DNA of 64,000 bases from assembly GCF_018320785.1 (NCBI RefSeq), contig NC_054869.1, positions 20,160,698 through 20,224,697 of the forward strand, given 5' to 3'. The stretch is from Cheilinus undulatus (Eukaryota; Chordata; Actinopteri; Labriformes; Labridae). Positions 12,481-24,456 of the stretch are shown piece by piece; position 1 is the stretch's first letter; the number at the start of each line of letters is the position of its first letter. The notes under the pieces were generated by a model. It was not told where the DNA came from. It saw nothing but the letters and a program-made list of their open reading frames with translations, and made no database searches. The translations under genes and the position numbers were made by a program.

Positions 12481-12862
12481 GAATACCTTTCTATTGCGCC
12501 CCTTTCTCTGACTTACGGTAATGTTGCGTCATCAAAAAGAGACGACGTGACGCAAAAGTGTTGCGACGAGTTATAGTTTTATTATTGATCAGTTTTCTTA
12601 CCTGTATCTTTGAGTTTACAGGGCTTTAGAGGCTGTTTTTACGCAACTAGAGGTATTAACTTTTTCAGTACATCACTGCTCTCGTCAGCGTCACCTGTGT
12701 TCAATGGACTAGCTTATTTTGACATAAAGTGAGTAAACTGATGCTAACGCAGACAGTCATACTGCTAGCACCTGGCTAGCTCATGTTTTCTTGTGTTGTT
12801 TTTCTTTTCCTTACGCTCTTAATTTCACTGATTTTCTCTCATTTTTCCCTCCAGAAGCAGCC
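12481..12862 (+). promoter_or_regulatory. ccnh: ccnh promoter and 5' UTR region
   Basis: This is the non-coding stretch directly before the cyclin H start codon. It holds an inverted pair of CRE/ATF-like octamers, TTGCGTCA at 12524-12531 and TGACGCAA at 12548-12555. Near the gene it has several GCTAAC/GCTAGC hexamers (12742-12780). A good donor (AAA|GTGAGT, intron start 12729) and a pyrimidine-rich acceptor ending CCTCCAG at 12854 suggest a 126-bp intron in the 5' UTR that leaves 8 bases before the ATG. No TATA box is evident. The transcription start was not determined. Confidence 0.5.
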
Positions 12863-15800
12863 ATGTTTCACAACAGTTCACAGAGAAAATACTGGATTTT
12901 TAAGAGTGATGATGAACTCGAGCAAATGAGACACAAGGCTAACCTGAAATTCCGTAATAAGACACACGAAAGTGGGAAGGCAAGTAGTGAAATATTTAGG
13001 TACGCTTCCTAAATAGGACAACAAATGTGTGCGACAGTTATCTTTACCTGCTGCCGTCTCTTTGTGTGAATCAGGCCGGGGTGGTGGCTTTTCTGGAGCG
13101 CCATGAGGAGGATGTTTTATTCAGGCACTATGAGAAGAGACTGCTGGACTTCTGCAATGCGTTCAAGCCTGCGATGCCTAAATCCGTTGTGGTATTTGTT
13201 AACCGACTAGTCTTTCCACGTGTGATCAAACATTATGACTTATGTGCCTGTACTAACCGGAGACACGTGTTTCTTATCTGTGAAGGGAACAGCTATTATG
13301 TACTTCAGGAGATTCTACGTGAACAACTCCATCATGGAGTACCATCCAAGAATTATCATGTGAGTAACATTGATCTAGGTCGAAATGATGGGTCAGTACA
13401 ACTAAAACAATGATGTGCAAGTTTAAAGGAAAAATAAATAAGCTTGTTATGACTTTGTGGTTCACCTGTGCCACATACTTGTTTGGGGTTTTTCATGATC
13501 AGATGTTTAAACTGACAAAATACTAGTAAAAACCTAAGTATATCTGCTTATTAAATTCCTGTAGTTTACTAGCTTTGATCAAAATTTATGTCGTATGATG
13601 GACTCTTCTTCCATGCTTTACCTTCTTACTCTTAGGTCAAGGCTGGTTGTTTTAAATGTATTATATGAATTAAACAGACATAACTTGACTAGTTCTTACA
13701 CCACTGCCACTAAAATAGAAGTTGCAGGTAGACTTTTGTCTATATCTATATGCAGATTTTTACGTACTAATTTAAGCTGACACCAGTATTGATTCCACTA
13801 ATTAAATATGTATTTCAGACCTAAAACTTTAGTCCTGAAAACACAGTTTAAAGCTCGAGGATGACAAAAAAAACCCACTTAAAATTAAGCCCTAAAACAC
13901 ACTTCGAAGTTTAAGGAATGAAGATGAACAAAGAGAAAGACTTCAGCTGACATAGTTCAGTTAGTCCAGTATAGGTGCATTTCCACAGCTGAAATTAGTT
14001 TTAAAAATCTGCAGGATTTTTCATTTCTGCTGATACAGATAATTGACCTTTTCAGCTCATATCTGTCAGTACCAGAGCTTCTGCACACTGTCAAAATAGC
14101 ACAAACACATTGGTATTATTTTTCTGCCAAATTATTGCTCTTGTATTTGTACAGTTTAGACAATGTACAGGAGTTTGCCAGCAGTTTTCTGAGAATTTAC
14201 CCCACTACTCAGCTCTTGTCTTATGATATACAAATAACTAGTTTTGATATTGTTACTCTTCCCTATTAACCATCCCTCAAATATCAGATACTGTATGGTT
14301 TTAAAACAAATGTTATGAAAAATCAATAATTTTTACAAGCTTAAATATATTAGTGTCTTACAGTGATGTTGAAACAAGTACTTGGAATTCCTTTGGTGAA
14401 GATGATTCCTTTAGGCATGATTTAAAAGCATAGGTGTTTAGGAATGACTGAAAAAAATGGTTAAATTCTTTGTAAATTAACTTTTGCGTATGCATTTCTG
14501 CTATTCCACAAACCCCATTTGATACTCACCTTTATTTTCAGGCTGACATGTGCATACCTGTCCTGTAAAGTGGATGAGTTCAATGTTTCCAGCACCCAGT
14601 TTGTGGGCAACCTTCTGCAGGAGACGCCAGCAGGGCAGGAAAGGGTTCTGGAGCAGATCCTTGAGTATGAACTCCTGTTGATCCAACAACTCAACTTTCA
14701 TTTGGTGGTCCACAACCCCTACAGACCCATGGAGGGTCTGCTCATTGACCTCAAGGTAAGTGGACTTTTTTTGGAGTTTATTGTATTTCTCTTGAGCTCA
14801 TTTAGAGCTTTGTATTATCAGCCTTATCTCACTTAATATTTACCTTTCATTAATGTCGATCCTCAGACAAGATACCCCGCGCTGGAGAATCCAGAGTCAC
14901 TGAGGAAGAGTGCTGATGACTTTCTAACACAGGCAGCAATGACCGATGCCGGACTGCTGTTTCCTCCTTCTCAGATCGCTCTAACAGCTATTCTGAACAG
15001 CGCATCAAGAGCTGGGCTCAGTTTGGAGAGGTGAGTCACTAGACATGCTCAGTTTGAGACAAGGAGCAGGGCTGAACTTCTAAAACAGAAGTTTGATGTA
15101 ATCTTGAAACAGTAAACAACTTCATTTTGTTTAAGTAGTCCAAACGGTATTTATAATTCTTCTCTGCACCTTCCTTATTAGCGATACCAAACAGGTGCTC
15201 TCAATTTAAGACCCAAACAGCAAATTACAAGTGAAAGTGTCAGTTAAGTGTCTTAATTTGAACTAATACTAATACTCCGTTCTAAATTCGTGTTTTAAGT
15301 CTTGCTTTAGCTGAGGTTTTGTACATTTAAAGTACATGTTTGAAAAGGTTTTGGGATCTTTCTGGATGAGCATCCTCAAATCATGCTTCTCCAAGCTAGA
15401 TTTTCTGTCTGATTAAAAATGAAATGCTTGAAATTGAAAATCAACTGAAGAAAATCTACATAAGTCATGAAGCGATTTTTGTTTTGTTTCTTTTTTCACA
15501 TGCCCAGCTACCTGACCGAGTGTTTGGGACTGAAAGGGGACAAAGAGACTCTGTCGAAGATGTATGACTCTATGAGACGTGAGTGAACTGTACCTTTGCA
15601 TTGACACCACAGGGTGGTGCTGTGGAGCCTTTAGTCAAGATTGTAGGAGCCTGAAGTGAGGCACTGAGAGTTGTTTTTGTGTTTAAGGGTTGTACTCATT
15701 TCAAGCTAAGGCTGGGAAATTGAGATTAAACTGCAATATTGTTTTTATCTGAAATGTGTAATTTATAATGCACTTCATGCAAACATTGAAGCATCAATAT

Positions 15801-18800
15801 TTCTAGAATAGTTTGCAAAACTCTTATTTTTTTTTCTTATTTAGAGTTAGAATGACATAAAAATGATTATTTCCTTCAGCAGTTCACATTGCATCTACAA
15901 TATGAGACAAAATAATCAGTTTAATATTTTTCTAAATTGTTCAGCCCTATTTTTCATGATGACTACTACAATGCTGTAAGTTAAACAAAGCAATCAGTGT
16001 CCTACAGTGGTCAAAGTAGTCAAAGATGGGTGATTCATGTATGTCAGTGGTTCCCAAACTTGTTCTGTCTGTCCCACCTCTGGCAGATGAAAATACTTTC
16101 AAGCCCCCCCACTCATCACGTACATGCATATATACAGTATATTCAGTCACCCCCCTTGCTAACTAATTTTGCTTGGTTTTTAGAATTTATTTCCAAAGTT
16201 GTCGACAACAAGTACAGAAAAGTCACGGCAATTAGAAACTTCTGAATTCAGACTGCCACTCTTATCTCATGTTGAAAGTCCAGTTTTGTCTTGATGAAGC
16301 TAACAGCAGAAAAAATAATCTCACACTAGTAGGATGTGACAACAGGAAGGATCAAGCCCTCTTCATTACACAGCGTTGCACAGGTGAAGCCAAGGGCATC
16401 TGAATCGTTAATTTTTTGACTTTGTTTTAGGTGTTGAGATGTCTTGTGTAGATTCATTGTTATCACTGACTTTACTTTGGCAGTGCTAAACATCCTGCAT
16501 GGACTTTATTTAGCCTTGCTGCATCCCCCTCTGCCATGACTATGGTCCCCACTTTGGGAATTACTGTGTTATGTTATGTCGTCCTACCAGACAAGCCCAG
16601 CCGGCATATTTATGTTTAATCTATTTTAAATTGTGTTGGTTATAATGTAGAATGATGTACTGCTTGTGTTTGTTAAAATTAACAGAAGATGAGGAACTAA
16701 AAAAAAACATAATTGCATAACAAATCACAAATCCAGCAAAAGGAAAAAAAATCGCAATAAGATTATTCCCCCAAATTTAACCCGATTTTAAACCCAAATT
16801 AACTTTTATTAAAGATATATTTCTGGGATTTTTTTGCCCAGATTCAGAGGAGAACATGTGGGAAAGCAGCCACTGGCTGGTCCTGAACTTGGGCCGTCCA
16901 CGCACACGATGCGCCACCCAATCCACCCAAGACTTTTTAAGACCCTCTTTCAAACCCAAAGAGAAAACAGCAGAAGATAAAATTGAAGCATCTGCAGGAA
17001 CACTGATGCTTTTCTGTGTTCATGTAGGGATGAAAACCCTCCTGAAGAAGTACGAGCTGCCTAAACCAGAGGAGGTGAACGCTTACAAACAGAAGCTGGA
17101 GAGGATTCATGCTGAATTCACTACAAGCAAGTAAGACAATGTGTCCTGCTCCTGCATGTTATTGTACAAACACTGTTATTAAAAAAGCAAATAAAATTCA
17201 TTTTAAGTAGTTGTTACATTAAGACAGAGATAGCTGATTGCAGTTTTATTAGAAGTTGCAGCATTTTCTGATATAAAAACATGTGGCACATTGATGCAGG
17301 TTTGTGTATTTTTATAATTTTTATAATCACAGATGTAGTTTAAATCACCTTGAATAAGCGACTCCATCCATTTTTGTACATAGTAACAGTTTTATTGTAG
17401 CCAGGTTGTCGTATCTAAGATGCAAAAGGTTCAAGGTTCAGTATCAGGTAGAAAAATAAAAAGGAACACATCATCAGCTGTATGAAATACAGAAAGGAAG
17501 TACAACAGCACGCCACATTCCTACCTACATCATCCATACCAGGTAGCACAGCTGATATATTGGTATTGCTGATGAGGAGACGTTCAGGCTCATTTTATCG
17601 GTCGCCGGCTGTCTGTTAACACTTGGTGAGGTCGGTGAGGTCCGTGGTATCTTAAGTGCATCTACAGTAAACAGTTTGGTAAACTCTGGAGTTATGACAG
17701 GCACAGATTCAGACACGAATCACGAGGAGGCACGCGAGGCCAACCCCTTACGATCATGACTTAAAAGTTGATAAATCTGTGCATGGCATGACTTCTCAGG
17801 ATGAAATCTACATGAAAACAGTCGGTGCAGAGGTGTACAGAAACGCCACCCTGTGATGGCGGGAGAGAGAGACTGCAAATGCATGAAAGCTTATCTGTTC
17901 ACACCCCGAAACTTAAAGGAAGTTGGTGGTTAGAGCAGCATATATGTAGGCCCAAGGATCCATTCAGGGTTAACACATGCACAGGACAGGATACAGAAAT
18001 CTACAAACTCTTATCTCTCAGCTCAGCTAGTTCATACACAAACACCTTTTTACTTCTATACAAGCCTAGGTTTATAGTATCAATAAACAATGCAGCATAT
18101 AGAAAAAGTAACAAGTGGTTCCAGTGCTGCGTGGAAGGAAGTTTGTACACAAAGACAAGTGGAAGTTATAATGAAGGAAGAGCTTGTCATAATACCAAGC
18201 ACAGGGTGTGTAGAAAGGGAGTTAAGGCTTGTGTCATCTTGGAGAGAGGTGCTAAGTTTAAATTCCCTGATGACGGCTACTTCAATGCTTTGGATTGCCT
18301 CCCCTGTAATCCTTCAGTCCAAGGAAGAAAAAGGCTAATCGTGGAGGTCTGCTCTATAATCAGCCACTAATCATGACCAGTCAAACTTCTGAGGGAAAGG
18401 CAGGCATATCAGGAAAGTAACAGAAGTCCAGATACATCTTGAGGTGACGGTATCTCAGGTCCATCTTCATTGAAATCTTCTTTCAATGTCTCACATGATG
18501 AGGCTTCTTTGAACTTGAATAAGTTCAACACACTGACAGTGTCTGAAGCGTTTTGGGAAGGGCTTTGGAAGGACAGTATTCAAATATGCAGCAAGTGGTT
18601 TCCCATGGAGAACAGCTGTATTGCGTTTGAACTGCCTTGTATCTTGGCCACATGCTTATAAATACAAACAGCCTCGTCTTAGGTCTCACGGGACGAGGCC
18701 TCACTTTGGCTGGCTGGCTGTGTAGTCACACTACCACACTTTGATTCTCAGCTGGAAACCTGTAAAACTTACATTACCTGGATGGCAGCTGCCAATGACA

Positions 18801-19973
18801 TGATGGTGCACTCTGTCCTGTAAGATAAAGTGGACATGTCTGTGAGAGGAACACGCTGAGGGAGTCCAAGGTGGATTTAAGTGATTTCAACATGAGTGTA
18901 TAAAAAAGCACACATAGCGTGAACTAGTCTAAATGAATTTGACTAATGTAACGATGAAACTAAAACTACTGGTGGAGACCGTGAAGGTGTGGAAACAAGA
19001 TTCTACGTTCATCTACATGAGTGTTGAAAATGAACTTCAGTGAAGGGGTTGGTCAAACATTGAACATAGACAGAGTTCACCAACAAATACAGCTTATGGA
19101 TACATTTCAATAATACAATTTTTACACAAGCTACTCTGAGCAGCACTGACTAACTGTTCATGGTAAAATGACTTTGTATTGCAGCAAACGAAAGCGAGGA
19201 TATGAAGAAGACGGCCACGTAGCAAAAGAACCACGTTTGGAAGAAGAGGTGGGACAATATTGAGTATTAACAAGCTGATGAACTATCTAAACTTAGCACA
19301 AGAAGTAAGGAAATTTGTGTTGGTAGAGGATTTCTTTGTTGTAACAATGCTTCCTGGCAGCAAATTTTATTGTGTTGGAAAGTCTGTTTAGTCCCCTTTT
19401 AATGGTGCCACCTTTGTAAGGAGCATGCAGTCTGCCGACAGCAGTTGGATTGTAGAATCATAGAGGCACAGAGGAAGCTGAAAACGCTATGCTGACTGCT
19501 GCACTGATCGAGTAACATCTTTTGGTGGAGGCAGTGTGATGGTGTCGGGTGCACGCTACTGAGGCTCCTGTTTGTTAAAAGAACAGATTGTTAAACTGTC
19601 AATATGTCTTGTTTCTTCAGACTTAATCATCCAGTCCAGCATACAACACCAAACCTGAGTCAATGGCAGAATGAGCTGTTTGGCATTGGCTGAGAAGATC
19701 TGACAAATTTTTCATGGATGCAACCCACATACTCAGCTCTGCTGCTGATCCCACAAATGCATGTTCCTTACAGATGTGGCACCATTTAAAAGGGAAATAA
19801 ACAGGCTTTCCAGCGGCATAAGACTTATTGCCAAGACGCTTTGTTACAATGAAAAAATAATCTCCACAACACTGATTTCCTTCATTTTTGTACTTGGTTT
19901 GTATAAATTAAAGGAAAATCTTCTTAAACCGGCTCTTTGATTGCAGGAGTGGACTGATGAAGACCTGATATGA
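12863..19973 (+). CDS. ccnh: Cyclin H (CDK7/TFIIH regulatory subunit), 9 coding exons
   Basis: Cyclin H pairs with CDK7 and MAT1 in the CDK-activating kinase, which phosphorylates cell-cycle CDKs and, within TFIIH, the RNA polymerase II C-terminal domain. Exons: 12863-12979, 13075-13191, 13286-13359, 14542-14755, 14867-15030, 15508-15578, 17028-17130, 19185-19248, 19947-19973. They join in frame to 316 aa plus TGA; human cyclin H is 323 aa. Visible landmarks are the N-terminal [21 protein letters not shown] and KPAMPKSVV entering the first cyclin box, [40 protein letters not shown], then the second cyclin fold ([16 protein letters not shown]) and a basic/acidic tail ending [10 protein letters not shown]. 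Thr311 in that tail matches the CK2 site of human cyclin H. Intron 1 is GC-AG (AAG|GCAAGT at 12980), the only choice that keeps the frame. All other introns are GT-AG. The start ATG has a GCAGCC context. It faces rasa1 tail to tail. Confidence 0.96.
16045..16566. mobile_element. hAT-like non-autonomous element in ccnh intron 6
   Basis: The ends are inverted: CAGTGGTTCCCAAACT at 16045 and, on the other strand, CAGTAATTCCCAAAGT ending at 16566. CAGTGGTTC-type ends are typical of hAT (Charlie-like) elements. The flanks (ATGTATGT and TGTTATGT) share the last five bases, a decayed 8-bp duplication at best. Length is about 520 bp with no transposase frame, so it is non-autonomous and old. Confidence 0.6.
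17131..19184. other. ccnh intron 7, otherwise featureless
   Basis: This is the largest ccnh intron, about 2 kb. The part 17390-18700 is less AT-rich than the other introns. It carries a 181-codon + strand open frame (17825-18370) that starts with GTG and shows no motif, so I do not call it a gene. An AATAAA on the minus strand (17391-17396) could end an antisense transcript, but no exon for one can be recognised. Confidence 0.4.
19371..19925. repeat. Probable interspersed repeat in ccnh intron 8
   Basis: The text around 19516-19555 translates on the + strand as [13 protein letters not shown], which resembles the GGGSVMVWGG box of Tc1/mariner transposases. The surrounding sequence looks like a decayed transposon with no other readable motif. 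No terminal inverted repeats were identified. Low confidence. Confidence 0.3.
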
Positions 19974-19985
19974 TCCTTTGCCTCA

Positions 19986-19998
19986 AATAAAGTTTATT
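19986..19998 (+). terminator. ccnh: ccnh poly(A) signal, palindromic on both strands
   Basis: AATAAA lies 13 bases after the ccnh stop codon (19986-19991). One base later comes TTTATT (19993-19998), which is AATAAA on the minus strand. The 13-base palindrome AATAAAGTTTATT can therefore serve ccnh and, in principle, the convergent rasa1 transcript. Confidence 0.7.
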
Positions 19999-20010
19999 CT
20001 CCTGAATTCC

Positions 20011-21151
20011 AGTATTGAACAGTCAAACTTTGCACAAGTGTGCATGCTCCATTTACTTTTCTACATAATGTTCATATTTGCCTTTGTTCTCTAAGAATAA
20101 AGATATTTTTCTACATTTTTCTATCTTATCATTTCTGCAGATTTAAAACATCTCTCCACAAAAAAAGCAACATGATGCTGAGTGCAAACCCTTCACCTCT
20201 GTCAGGGAACAATGAACGACTCCATAAGCTACTTTAAAAAAACTGTTTAATAAGTGCATGCATGTCTGATACAGTCTGTACTATTCAAAAAATTACTGCT
20301 GTAAACACTTTGTTTTTACTTGGTTTCTCTGATTATGTGTCTTGCCTGGCATTGAGAAGTTAAAAAAGACTTACCAAATAATCAAAATAGCTGATACAGT
20401 CTGAGAAAAAAAATTCAGCTCGTCTCACTTATATACTCATGATTCCAGCAAGAGAATTTATTCTTAATATAAAATAACCATACTTTTATGAAAGAATTTG
20501 TTCCAATCTAGAAAACAAAGAAAGAAAAAAAAGAACAAAATAGACAGAAATGTTCGTTTCAGCTATTTGCGGATATTTTCACAACCTTAAAATAAATCAG
20601 TCAATTACAGTATAAAAGCATAACCGCTCATAATCCAGTTACAAGAAAAGGGGGGGACTGAGAACTAGCTTCTTCATGTCAGTTTCCTCATATCGAGCAG
20701 GAAATGGGGAATACACTTTGGCAACCTGTGCTGTCAAAACACATCTCGGGTACAAAGAAGCATTTTAAAATCTTTATATTTGGCCCTTGTGATGAAGGGA
20801 ATGAAATGTACCCAAAGTCTGAAAACAGTTTCTGAGGGAAAGAATCGCTTTCTGTGCATACAGCTGTCAGTCATTGGTGCAAGTTTTTTTGTCTTTGTTT
20901 ATAAGTACTGCGTCGGCTGCTTCACTCAGCTGCTGTTGTTGCATAGCTCGCTTGTGGTGAACGGGACAGGATGGTAGGAGGGTGGGGATGGGCGGGGCTA
21001 TTGGAGGAGGACATAATAAAGGGTGGTGGCAGTGGAGGGGTTGCCATGATGATGATGGTAGAGCATGCTAGGTCTCCCCTGTGCTGCACTCTGGTGGAGG
21101 AGACTTGACGGATGATGTGATGATGAGAGGAGGAGGAAGAGGAGTGCAGTA
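20011..21151 (-). other. rasa1: rasa1 3' UTR and ccnh-rasa1 junction
   Basis: This is non-coding DNA after the rasa1 TAG (minus strand). Candidate minus-strand poly(A) signals are TTTATT at 20457-20462 and the palindrome at 19993-19998, giving 3' UTRs of roughly 0.7 or 1.2 kb. Another AATAAA on the + strand (about 20095) could be an alternative ccnh end. The stop-proximal part (20930-21150) is GC-richer with GAT and GGA repeats. Confidence 0.5.
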
Positions 21152-24100
21152 CTACCTGTTGCTGTTGGACATGGCGTACTGTGCCTGCTTCTGCTGGAGG
21201 AGCTCTGTGATGGCCAGCAGCTTTTTCAACACATGCTGCAGACACAAAACCCAAAATAGATCAGTGTTAACCAGGCTGGCTTAAATTGTGCCTGAGAGTG
21301 CAGCACTGTGATATCATCCCTCTCTGACCTGCTGTGCTCCCCTCTCGTTGCTCAGCGTCCGGAGCTCGTCTGAGTGTGTGGCGCAGAGCTCGTGCAGTGC
21401 AGCCAGGTCCCGGGACAGATCCGTCCTAAAGTGCTCTGTGGCTTCAGGGAGGTCAGGGACATTCTATGAAGACAGTGAAAACCTTTCTTAGCTCAGGTAG
21501 GAGTTCAGTCGAGGCCAACAGGAAAAGAACAACAAACTTCATTTAATACTATAAGAAGGCAAAGAAAGCTACTCACCCCTAACTCATCCAGAAACATGAT
21601 CATCCTGTGTTTGTTGTTTTTGATAAAAGGGTTCACACCCTCCATGTAGGGTTCCTTGTGGCAGATTAGAAACATTTGTTGAATTAGTCCATCAATGCAA
21701 ACACTATTAATGCAATGATTCATGTGATGTTTTTCTGCTGAATGTTATTATTGACAAGTACCTTAGCACCAAATTCCACCAGGTTGGCCAGGTTCTGAAC
21801 AGACTTAGCCACTAGTGTGAGGGTCCTGCCTGCTGCTGAGGATGGAGGGTCTACATGAAGAGACGGCAGTAAAAAAAACAATTTTTTTTTTTTTTTAATG
21901 TTACATGGCAAACACTGGGAAGGATCTTGTTTGCTTTGTTGATTATCTGATGCTCACCAGCTATGATGTTAAACATTCTTGGGTTGAGAATGGCAGGACA
22001 GATCAATCTCAGAAAGACAAAGCCACTGGAAGAATGATGGATGATGTAAGTTGCATGGAATCAAACCAAACAATGAACAACATGTAACAATCAAAACCAT
22101 TACACTAATGGACATAAAACAGAAATATTACAGGTGATAACAGCTTTAAAGTCTAGGTGTATGCAACAATGATTTTTTTATGTCTGTTTACCTGACAACT
22201 CTCGTCCTCATGGTGGTGTTGGGCCATTTCTGCTGCACAGACTTTTGCAGACAGCCGTAGATGAACCTCAATGTCCTGCATAAGTCAGGAAAGAAAGGTT
22301 TATTAGATATTTAGTGCTGGAGCACCAACCTCAGGGAGAGGATCCTATTGAAACTGTAAGCATTATTTTTATTTTCTGACTTAAGTATTGCTAATCTGGA
22401 GGCCTTAACACCCCAAAAGCTCACCAAAGTTTACTGCTATGTCAATCCCAGTGAAAAATTTACTATCCTAGTGGTTTTGTGCATGTACATAAAAAAATGG
22501 CCCCTGAAAACAGTGTTTTTTCTGGCCCACTGGTTTGAGCTACATACATGAAAATCGATACATGTATGTAATATGATTACACAGCAATAAAAGTCTCTTG
22601 GGGTCGTAGTCTAAAATGAACAGGAAGCTCACCACAAACAAGTTTTGGTAAAATTCTGCCATTTTTAAGCCAATGACAAGCTTCACATTTTGACAAAATA
22701 CTCCACAGGATTCCATTGGATTGACTCCAATTTTTTTCTGCTCATTCATAAGTTAGACATCAAAAGTTATCAAAATCATGAGTTTTTGCCATACAGCAGG
22801 GCCATGAGCTGAGCCTAAAGGTAGATAACCTCTTTCTTTCTCTATAACTTTTCAGTGCTTTCATCATTCATCACCAAACTTCACACGGATAATCACACAT
22901 TAATCCTCCATCCATTCATGCATCAACTTCATCATTTTACCCCCTTCTGCCAAATAAAAAAGCTTTATCCTAATGAATCATTTAAACAGTCAACCCTCAC
23001 ATAACTTAGGTGAATGATCCCAAGTCTGTATATGCATCATGACCACACCTAGAAAAAAGCCTCTTGGATCCATGCCAAAATTCCTACTGGAAGTCCACAA
23101 GCATCAATTTAATTTCAAAATAATGCAAGGGGACCTTTAGTGCTACTTGCAGCCCTAGCTGACTTTATTTTTCAGTTTATACACAATTTTAACTGCCGTG
23201 CATAACAGAACAAAATTATGCATTAGTGTGAAGGTATATTTGTTCTTACGGTGGTAAGATCTCAGCAGCCATGAAGATCTTCTCTACTAGCTCAGACAGG
23301 ATGTTGAGGAGATGAGCCAGGTTCAGATTTACATCCTCATTCTTTTCCAGTTTGGAAGGGTTCAACTTGAAATGAGCAAAGATGACAAAATAGAGAGATA
23401 GGAAAAGTACAAAAAAAAGAAATGATTACACCTAAAGATATTTTGAAACTGCTATTAGAGATTTCAAAAAGCAATATTTCACCAAAAATCTGCAGTGACA
23501 GTAGCATTTGCTGCATGCAGTGTTGAACACTGCTGTGCTTTCTAGTCAACAAAGCTTTGTGATAATTCTCACTTTGCACTAGAGTTAGTCAAGACCAACA
23601 TGAGAGCCTATGTATTCACCAGACAGATGTTGGCAGGTATGTGAACCTTTTTTAAATTGAACTTTTATTTTTAATATCAGGCGGCTATTGATGCACTGCA
23701 CCAGCTCCATGTAGGATTGTCCTTCTGCAAGACCTTTGACCTCAAACTGCCCCCTTGCTGTGGATTAATATAAACTCAAATCTATTGATTGAATGCAGCA
23801 AAGACTCACATCAGCTTTCAACCTCAGTCATCTTGATGCTGTACCATTGTGGCTTTTTTGGGTTAACATGGCAGACAACACTGTTATGATCAATCAAATC
23901 AATGCTCTACCACAAATAATAGCAGAGTGAATAGTTCAGAGACTTTTGCTGCTGTGTGTAGGGTCTTTTTACCTCACAGGACTGTTTGCTCTCCATGATC
24001 TTGAGGATGGTGTCTTTGAGAGCGTGATGAACAAAGGGTGTCGCTGTGGCCTTCATGTACTGCTCCATCAGCGTGCTGGCCAGCGTGGTCGCTCTGAACA

Positions 24101-24456
24101 ATGTTGTGGCCTCATCTAGAGGGAATGCACAGGTAGAGAAGGTTAACATATCAAAAAAGCACAAGTTTTTACATATTTCAAGTTGACAAAGAAACCAAAA
24201 AATAATGGAGCTCCTGTTACTAAGAAAGTTTAGGTTACACGTTTTGATTTCACAGGAGTCATATTGTCAGGTTTTTATCATTGCTTGTTTTCTTACCCTC
24301 CATGTTGATCTCTCTGTCGTTGAGTGTCCTGAGTAGAGGGGCTTCAGCCTTCTCGTGTCTGAAGATTCGCAGGAGGAGGCTTGCCAGTAAGGTGCGGTCC
24401 TGACCACAAACGTTGGCCAGAGCATAGATGACATGAAACTCTCTCTGCAGAATCAT
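21152..24456 (-). CDS. rasa1: rasa1 exons 17-25: catalytic RasGAP domain and C-terminus
   Basis: Exons: 17, 24297-24456; 18, 23973-24115; 19, 23250-23365; 20, 22192-22275; 21, 21958-22025; 22, 21762-21850; 23, 21577-21654; 24, 21329-21463; 25, 21152-21235. Exon 18 carries the arginine finger (TTLFRATTLAS, Arg793, equal to human Arg789). Exon 21 carries the structural FVFLRLICPAILNP. Exons 22-23 carry SVQNLANLVEFGAK and NKHRMIMFLDELG. By comparison with human RASA1 as I recall it, one residue is missing in exon 20 (KWPNTT for KWPTNTT). The tail ends QYAMSNSNR. Confidence 0.96.

Noticed and set aside
17825..18370. 181-codon open frame on the + strand in ccnh intron 7
   Set aside because: It starts at GTG, has no domain or signal, overlaps another open frame and lies inside an intron with no splice evidence.
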